Source of the DNA: Aquificaceae bacterium
GTDB lineage: Bacteria; Aquificota; Aquificia; Aquificales; Aquificaceae
Direction of reading: 5' to 3'
Assembly: GCA_027049085.1 (NCBI GenBank)
Contig: JALTVH010000226.1
Span: 1 to 11,359 of the forward strand
DNA length: 11,359 bases
Of this stretch, positions 7,540 to 11,359 are shown one piece after another. Position 1 is the stretch's first letter. The number at the start of each line of letters is the position of its first letter. The notes under the pieces were generated by a model, which was given only the letters and a program-made list of their open reading frames with translations, was not told the DNA's origin and ran no database searches. The translations under genes were made by a program, and so were the position numbers.

Positions 7540-8004
7540 GTGGGAATATTTAAAGAAGACCTACTTCAGTTTGGAAACCTCATTGACACCGAGGTTGAGG
7601 TAAAGATCAAGGAAGAGGATCTTGGAAGTTTCTACTCGGGTCTGGAATTTAGAGTAAGCCCTGACCTTCTGATAGTCTCCAAAACAGAAAAGAAGTTTGT
7701 ATTTAAAAAGCACAGGGAGGTAAGATGTGCACCTGACGAGAGGAAGGTATTTAACGTAAGGGAAGGAGGACTTACACGCGACTTTGGTATTTATCTCAGG
7801 ATCCTTGTATCAAAGGGAATTGAAAACATAATCAGGGAAGGGATACAGGCAGAGGGAGAACACCTAAAAATGAGCCTCTGGCAGGTTTTTCGCAGTTCCG
7901 AGACCTACAACAGGGCACCTCCGGACTTCAGGGACAAGCTCACGGTAGTCCGCTACCTGCTGAGGCATGGTTACGTGAGCCTTTTTGTAACCGTGAGCAA
8001 ATGA
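7540..8004 (+). CDS. Unknown 154-residue protein with GTG start
   Basis: I do not recognise this family. The frame starts at a GTG 4 bases after the pyrC stop; the first ATG in frame comes only at about residue 110 (MSLWQVF), which would discard most of the protein, so GTG is the better start. Residues 15-90 look beta-rich, with alternating hydrophobic and charged residues (TEVEVKIKEED, LLIVSKTEKKFVFKKHREVRC). Residues 85-150 look helical or mixed and basic, including YLRILVSKGIENIIREGIQ and DKLTVVRYLLRHGYVSLFVTV. One cysteine, no zinc motif, no signal peptide and no membrane segment are seen. Codon use matches its neighbours. Tight spacing on both sides argues for a gene co-transcribed with pyrC. 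Confidence 0.8.
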   Translation: MGIFKEDLLQFGNLIDTEVEVKIKEEDLGSFYSGLEFRVSPDLLIVSKTEKKFVFKKHREVRCAPDERKVFNVREGGLTRDFGIYLRILVSKGIENIIREGIQAEGEHLKMSLWQVFRSSETYNRAPPDFRDKLTVVRYLLRHGYVSLFVTVSK

Positions 8005-8010
8005 TATACT
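8005..8010 (+). promoter_or_regulatory. TATACT hexamer upstream of the fumarase beta gene
   Basis: TATACT directly follows the preceding stop codon and ends 8 nt before the GTG at 8019. The short gap contains only a weak GAG, not a proper Shine-Dalgarno. A TTTTTG lies 17 bp upstream of the hexamer but matches a -35 box poorly. Confidence 0.3.
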
Positions 8011-8018
8011 ATTGAGTC

Positions 8019-8576
8019 GTGGAAAAGCGAATAACCACGCCCCTCACAGATGAAGTAATTGCAGACCTTAAAGCGGGAGATAAGGTCCTTATAACCGGTT
8101 ACCTGTACACTGCAAGGGACGCAGCTCACAAGAGGATGGTTGAAGCAATTGAGAGAGGGGAGAAACCACCTGTAGCCCTTGAAGGCCAGATCATCTACTA
8201 CGTCGGACCTACACCACCAAAAGAGGGTCAGGTAATAGGTGCCGCTGGTCCAACAACTGCGATAAGGATGGACAGGTATGTAGAACCACTGCTTAAGCTG
8301 GGTTTAAAAGGAATGATCGGAAAGGGATACAGGTCTCCTCAGGTGAGGGAACTACTCAAAAAGTACAGAGCGGTTTACTTTGCTGCGGTCGGCGGGGTTG
8401 CGGTTCTGCTTCAGAAACACATTAAATCATCAGAGATGATCGCTTATGAGGACCTTGGGACAGAGGCAATAAGAAGACTTTACGTTGAAGATTTCCCAGC
8501 CATCGTCGCCAACGATATGTACGGCGGGGATATCTTTGAGGAAGGTAAAAAGAAGTACGCTCACAAGGGCGGTTAG
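8019..8576 (+). CDS. fumB: Fumarate hydratase class I, beta subunit
   Basis: A 185-residue protein matching the C-terminal domain of iron-sulfur class I fumarases and the beta subunit of the tartrate dehydratase family. It interconverts fumarate and malate with an alpha subunit that binds the 4Fe-4S cluster; the alpha gene is not in the window. Seen: LITGYLYTARDAAHKR (24-39), AGPTTAIRMDRY (76-87), KGMIGKGYRS (97-106), YFAAVGGVAVLL (120-131) and the terminal AYEDLGTEAIRRLYVEDFP and ANDMYGGDIFEEG blocks. Length is normal for the separate beta subunit. A tartrate dehydratase beta (TtdB) cannot be excluded from sequence, but an autotroph running the reductive TCA cycle makes fumarase more likely. 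The symbol follows usage I recall for Aquifex and is not the E. coli fumB. It starts with GTG. Its last 10 bases, including the stop TAG at 8574-8576, lie inside the tRNA-Val gene. Confidence 0.92.
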   Translation: MEKRITTPLTDEVIADLKAGDKVLITGYLYTARDAAHKRMVEAIERGEKPPVALEGQIIYYVGPTPPKEGQVIGAAGPTTAIRMDRYVEPLLKLGLKGMIGKGYRSPQVRELLKKYRAVYFAAVGGVAVLLQKHIKSSEMIAYEDLGTEAIRRLYVEDFPAIVANDMYGGDIFEEGKKKYAHKGG

Positions 8577-8641
8577 CTCAGCGGGAGAGCGCCATCCTCA
8601 CAAGATGGAGGTCGGCGGTTCAAGTCCGCCACCGCCCACCA
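8567..8641 (+). tRNA. tRNA-Val (anticodon CAC), CCA encoded
   Basis: A complete 75-nt cloverleaf. The acceptor stem GGGCGGT (8567-8573) pairs with ACCGCCC (8631-8637). The D stem is GCTC/GAGC (8576-8579, 8587-8590). The anticodon stem CCATC/GATGG (8592-8596, 8604-8608) holds the loop CTCACAA, giving anticodon CAC at 8599-8601 (reads GUG, valine). The variable loop is AGGTC, and the T stem GGCGG/CCGCC (8614-8618, 8626-8630) holds TTCAAGT. The discriminator A8638 is followed by an encoded CCA (8639-8641). All stems are perfect. Its first 10 bases are also the last codons and stop of the fumarase beta gene. No clear promoter lies just upstream, so it is probably cut from the longer transcript. 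Confidence 0.98.
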
Positions 8642-8642
8642 T

Positions 8643-8682
8643 CTGACTCTCTCACTCAGGTGGTAAAATCCACATGAAGGGG
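8643..8682 (+). promoter_or_regulatory. Possible promoter and ribosome binding site of the PLD-HerA gene
   Basis: Between the tRNA and the fusion gene are CTGACT (8643-8648) and TAAAAT (8664-8669), spaced 15 bp, a weak -35/-10 pair. AAGGGG (8677-8682 region) follows, 7 nt before the ATG at 8690. A second purine run, GGAGG (8685-8689), touches the ATG and is too close to act as its Shine-Dalgarno. GTGG/CCAC (8660-8663, 8670-8673) can pair, but four base pairs without a U-run is not a terminator. Confidence 0.3.
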
Positions 8683-8689
8683 CTGGAGG

Positions 8690-10648
8690 ATGGAGTTTTT
8701 AACCAGCGATGAGATATTGCCCAAGATAAAGGAAATTATTTCTAAGGCAGATAAAAGCATAAAGATCGCCTCTGCATGGATCAAAGGGAGAAATTTTGAG
8801 GATATCCTTGACCTTGCAAGGGAAAGAGGGCTTTCGGTTGAGGTTATTCTCAGGGCCTCCGAGTTTCAGGACTTCCTGATAACGGACGACAGAGTCTTCA
8901 GGAAGATAAAGGAAACAGGGGGCAGAGTTTATCTCTGCAACCGTCTCCACGCAAAGGTGATAATCGTTGATGACAGCAGTGCAGTCGTTGGCTCTGCAAA
9001 CCTCACGGACGCAGGCCTCTCAGACCTGTCCAGTGGAAACATTGAGGCAGGTGTCTTTTACGATTCCAATGACGACTCTGAAGAACTGAAAAAGCTCATT
9101 AATTACTTTGAAGAGCTCAAAACTCAGCACTCCGGAGAGTTCGGGGAAGGTCTGCTCGGTTTTGCCTTGAATCCAGTAAGACCACAGTCCTTTGAGTTCA
9201 TCCTCATTGAAGATGAGGTGAGTCTTCAGTCTTACGTTGAGATAAGGGTACCAAATGGAAGAGTCCTCGCAAGGATAACAAGCATTTTTGCTTACGACAT
9301 GGGGTTCTTTGCAAACCCCTTTACTACCAGTGAGTCCACCGTTTTTGCACCTCTTGAGGACTTCAGAAAGATATTTTCCGACGCAAGGGATCAGGACTGG
9401 AAAAAGGCGGCGGTGTACGCATACACCAACAGCAACGGCAATCGTATAAATATAGCAACAGCAAGCGTGATGGGTGTAGTAAATCAGGAAGGCAAACTCG
9501 ATATGCTCAGCAAACCCTTTAATGTGGGTGAAGCTGTCTACAAGGTATCTCCTGAGACGATCAGGGAAGTCCTGAACAAGAACTTCTCTGGTGCGCCGAT
9601 GAAGATACCTGTCAGAGCCGGCTTCCTTGAGGACAGCGATATCTCCGTTTTCCTTGACGCCGGGGAAATAGTAAAAAGGCACATGCTTGTTATCGGCACA
9701 ACCGGCTCTGGCAAGAGCTACTTTACAAAGAGGTTTATCTGCAACCTCCTTGAAACCGAGAAGGATCTACAGATTTATGTCTTTGACCCCCACGGTGAAT
9801 ACAGCGAAGCTCTGAGTCAGTGCGGTGGTGAGAACCTTGAGCACATTGTCTTTGAGGAGACTCTTTTCCCCGTTTATCCAGAGGAGGTTACAGCCCTGAT
9901 AGAGGAGGCAGGTTATGGCTATCTGGTAGAAAGGAGATCCACTTTAGGTAAAAAGAACTCAGCCTACCTTTCTCAGAACATAAAGCCGTCCCTTCGCTTG
10001 ACAGGGCTTTCGGCGAGCGACCTGAGTGATGTAATCCTTGGGCTTGAAACAGAGGGCGATGAAGAACCATTCAAAAAGATAATTGAGTATCTCAAAGAGA
10101 TTTACAGCCACCAGATGCTGACCACCCAGCGCCAGACCTCTGAAAAGATCAATGACAGCCTTAATTCCAAAAAGATGGTCATCATTTATGACTTCAAAAA
10201 CATCACCAACCCCCAGACAAGAGTCAACATTGCAGGGCTCATAATGCAGGAACTTTTCAACAGAAACAGGCAGGATCCCAAAAAGAGGCTGATCGTCCTT
10301 GAGGAAGCCCACAACTTCGCACCAGAAAAGGGCTTCGGAGATGTGTCCGCAGGAAGGGACAACCTCGCCCTTGTTTCAGCACGGAGGATCGCCTCGGAGG
10401 GCAGAAAGTTCAACCTCGGTCTCATCACCATAACCCAGAGGCCTGCTCAGGTAAGCAAGTTTGTCCTTGCCCAGATGAACACTCAGGCCATGTTCAGGAC
10501 CATAAACCAGACGGACATTGACGCCATATCAACCCTCATTGAGTACGCCGGCGAGGACATAATAACAGCCCTCCCTTCCCTACCAACAGGCACAGGGATC
10601 CTCAGCGGAATGGGTGTGCCTTTTCCTGTGGTGGTTCAAGTCAGATAA
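8690..10648 (+). CDS. PLD-family nuclease fused to HerA-type DNA translocase
   Basis: A 652-residue soluble fusion. Residues 1-150 form a phospholipase D-like domain with one HKD motif: H87, K89, D94, then GSAN (101-104). Such single-motif domains normally pair to make one active site; DNA nucleases are among them. Residues about 165-330 resemble the HerA N-terminal HAS-barrel (YVEIRVPNGRVLARITSI). Residues about 330-652 are a HerA/FtsK-class ATPase with Walker A GTTGSGKS (336-343), Walker B LIVLEEAH (534-541, E538/E539), a possible arginine finger among R565, R566 and R572, and the sensor ITQRPAQ (581-587). HerA proteins are hexameric DNA pumps that in archaea drive the nuclease NurA; here the nuclease is built in, and no nurA is visible. 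Role by inference: DNA end processing or defence against foreign DNA. Base composition resembles the upstream genes, so recent transfer is not shown. Lipid hydrolysis is unlikely given the motor. Confidence 0.92.
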   Translation: MEFLTSDEILPKIKEIISKADKSIKIASAWIKGRNFEDILDLARERGLSVEVILRASEFQDFLITDDRVFRKIKETGGRVYLCNRLHAKVIIVDDSSAVVGSANLTDAGLSDLSSGNIEAGVFYDSNDDSEELKKLINYFEELKTQHSGEFGEGLLGFALNPVRPQSFEFILIEDEVSLQSYVEIRVPNGRVLARITSIFAYDMGFFANPFTTSESTVFAPLEDFRKIFSDARDQDWKKAAVYAYTNSNGNRINIATASVMGVVNQEGKLDMLSKPFNVGEAVYKVSPETIREVLNKNFSGAPMKIPVRAGFLEDSDISVFLDAGEIVKRHMLVIGTTGSGKSYFTKRFICNLLETEKDLQIYVFDPHGEYSEALSQCGGENLEHIVFEETLFPVYPEEVTALIEEAGYGYLVERRSTLGKKNSAYLSQNIKPSLRLTGLSASDLSDVILGLETEGDEEPFKKIIEYLKEIYSHQMLTTQRQTSEKINDSLNSKKMVIIYDFKNITNPQTRVNIAGLIMQELFNRNRQDPKKRLIVLEEAHNFAPEKGFGDVSAGRDNLALVSARRIASEGRKFNLGLITITQRPAQVSKFVLAQMNTQAMFRTINQTDIDAISTLIEYAGEDIITALPSLPTGTGILSGMGVPFPVVVQVR

Positions 10649-11359
10649 TCAGAAAATCAAATTCGCCTGAAGGAACGGTCCATGAAGCAGGTCGTATCTT
10701 TCAAACTCAAGATTAAGTTCAAAGGGATCGGATCCACCCTCGGATTCGGCTATAGTTCTTAAGAATGTCAACCTATAGCCGAGATTAACCGATATACCAA
10801 GGCCCTTCAAAACTTTAGCTCTTCTCTGGTAAATGTAACCCAGTTCGCCGTAAGCTTTTACCAGAGTATAGAGGGGAATAGAAATAGATGTAGCCCCGGT
10901 GCTTGCCTTTGCTCTATCCTCAATGTCCTTGGATACTTTTGCGAATCCAAGTCCCAGACCAATGTTACCTGCAAAGTAAAAATCACTTAAATTCACTTCA
11001 TACCTCCTTGTATAACTCACCTTGTCATAGCCGACTACATACATCAAGGAATATAGGGTAAAATTCGGATCCAAATCGTAAAAAACTACCGTACCATTCC
11101 AATCACTAAAACCCACCGCCGAAGGGATCCTGTAATTGTAATACTCAAGACCCGCATAAAGCCCCCTTTCCATCATTAAATAGCCGTAGTATAAAGTAAG
11201 GTCCGTTTCAAAAACCGTGAATCTACTTACTGCACCGCTTTTAAACCGCGCTATTCCATTTATTCTTCCTTTCTCATATCCTATTCTTAGAGTCCTTCTT
11301 TTACCGATGAGATCATTGAAATCAACTACAGCAGAAATATACTCCGAGACCTTGGCTGT
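10649..11359 (-). CDS. Probable outer-membrane beta-barrel protein, 5' end outside window
   Basis: The minus-strand frame ending with TGA at 10651-10649 stays open to the window edge (236 residues). The ATG at 11176 is only internal, because the 61 codons before it continue the same barrel-like sequence (ISAVVDFNDLIG, RTLRIGYEKGRINGIARF). The protein alternates polar and hydrophobic residues in short strands rich in Tyr, Gly and Phe (GLYAGLEYYNY, FAGNIGLGLGFAKV, AYGELGYIYQRRA, GISVNLGYRLTFL). It ends in phenylalanine (QANLIF), the usual terminal signal for barrel insertion by BamA. The signal peptide would lie outside the window. The specific family is not recognised. GC is visibly lower than in the rest of the window. 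It converges on the PLD-HerA gene with no base between the two stops. Confidence 0.7.
   Translation of the reverse strand, partial: TAKVSEYISAVVDFNDLIGKRRTLRIGYEKGRINGIARFKSGAVSRFTVFETDLTLYYGYLMMERGLYAGLEYYNYRIPSAVGFSDWNGTVVFYDLDPNFTLYSLMYVVGYDKVSYTRRYEVNLSDFYFAGNIGLGLGFAKVSKDIEDRAKASTGATSISIPLYTLVKAYGELGYIYQRRAKVLKGLGISVNLGYRLTFLRTIAESEGGSDPFELNLEFERYDLLHGPFLQANLIF

Noticed and set aside
8614..8641. Attachment site from integration at the tRNA-Val 3' end
   Set aside because: I find no second copy of the tRNA 3' segment downstream; the best match is about 7 bases near 11113. No integrase is present in the window.
8660..8673. GTGG/CCAC hairpin after the tRNA as a terminator
   Set aside because: Only four base pairs with an AU loop and no following U-run.
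8674..8712. A 12-codon reading frame (ATG at 8674) overlapping the start of the PLD-HerA gene, possibly a regulatory leader
   Set aside because: Too short to separate from chance, with no stalling motif and only a loose purine run upstream.
9020..9682. A 220-codon open frame on the minus strand inside the PLD-HerA gene
   Set aside because: The opposite strand encodes conserved PLD and HAS-barrel residues. The antisense translation is Cys/His-rich without any motif and has no supporting ribosome binding site.
1..11130. Frequent GGATCC palindromes (about 11 by eye, starting with the first base of the window)
   Set aside because: Most fall in common AGG-ATC-C or GGG-ATC-C codon contexts and show no regular spacing; a restriction or signal role cannot be argued without a genome-wide count.
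10649..11176. ATG at 11176 as the true start of the outer-membrane gene
   Set aside because: The frame is open for 61 more codons to the window edge, with the same beta-strand pattern, so the gene is cut by the window and this methionine is internal.

Overview
The window looks like chromosome from a thermophilic bacterium of the Aquificota, most likely the Aquificaceae. The strongest evidence is the leucyl-tRNA synthetase gene (4111-5934). It stops inside the leucine-specific insertion, before any KMSKS motif or anticodon-binding domain, which is the split LeuRS alpha subunit known from Aquifex aeolicus. The dihydroorotase at 6265-7536 supports this: it carries His61, His63, Asp153, His180, Cys181, His232 and Asp305 at the numbering I recall for the A. 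aeolicus enzyme. Arginine is mostly AGG/AGA and proteins are rich in Lys and Glu, as in thermophiles. I cannot name the genus.

Layout. From 1 to 1021 on the minus strand is the 5' part of trpB (tryptophan synthase beta); its 3' end lies outside the window. A 46-bp divergent promoter region follows. From 1068 to 8641 there is a very tight plus-strand run: a PAS-GAF-GAF-PAS-GGDEF-EAL cyclic-di-GMP protein, LeuRS alpha, an unknown 109-residue helical protein, dihydroorotase (pyrC), an unknown 154-residue protein, the beta subunit of a two-subunit class I fumarase, and a tRNA-Val(CAC). Junctions within this run range from 14 bp gaps to a 10-base overlap. After 48 bp comes a 652-residue fusion of a phospholipase D-type nuclease domain with a HerA-family ATPase (8690-10648). 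A convergent minus-strand gene abuts it with no spacer base (10649-11359). It is cut by the window edge and encodes the C-terminal part of a probable outer-membrane beta-barrel protein.

The run mixes signalling, translation, pyrimidine synthesis and TCA-cycle functions, and the usual partners (LeuRS beta, PyrB, fumarase alpha, TrpA) are absent. This fits the scattered pathway genes and mixed operons known in Aquifex.

Most worth a second look: the one-polypeptide PLD-HerA nuclease-motor, sited just downstream of a tRNA gene and possibly a defence or DNA-processing system; the tRNA-Val gene that contains the stop codon of the fumarase gene; and the repeated finding of a TATAAT-like hexamer 6-9 nt before start codons that lack a Shine-Dalgarno sequence, which would fit leaderless transcripts. 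No CRISPR array, insertion sequence, rRNA or stretch over 300 bases without a gene is present.
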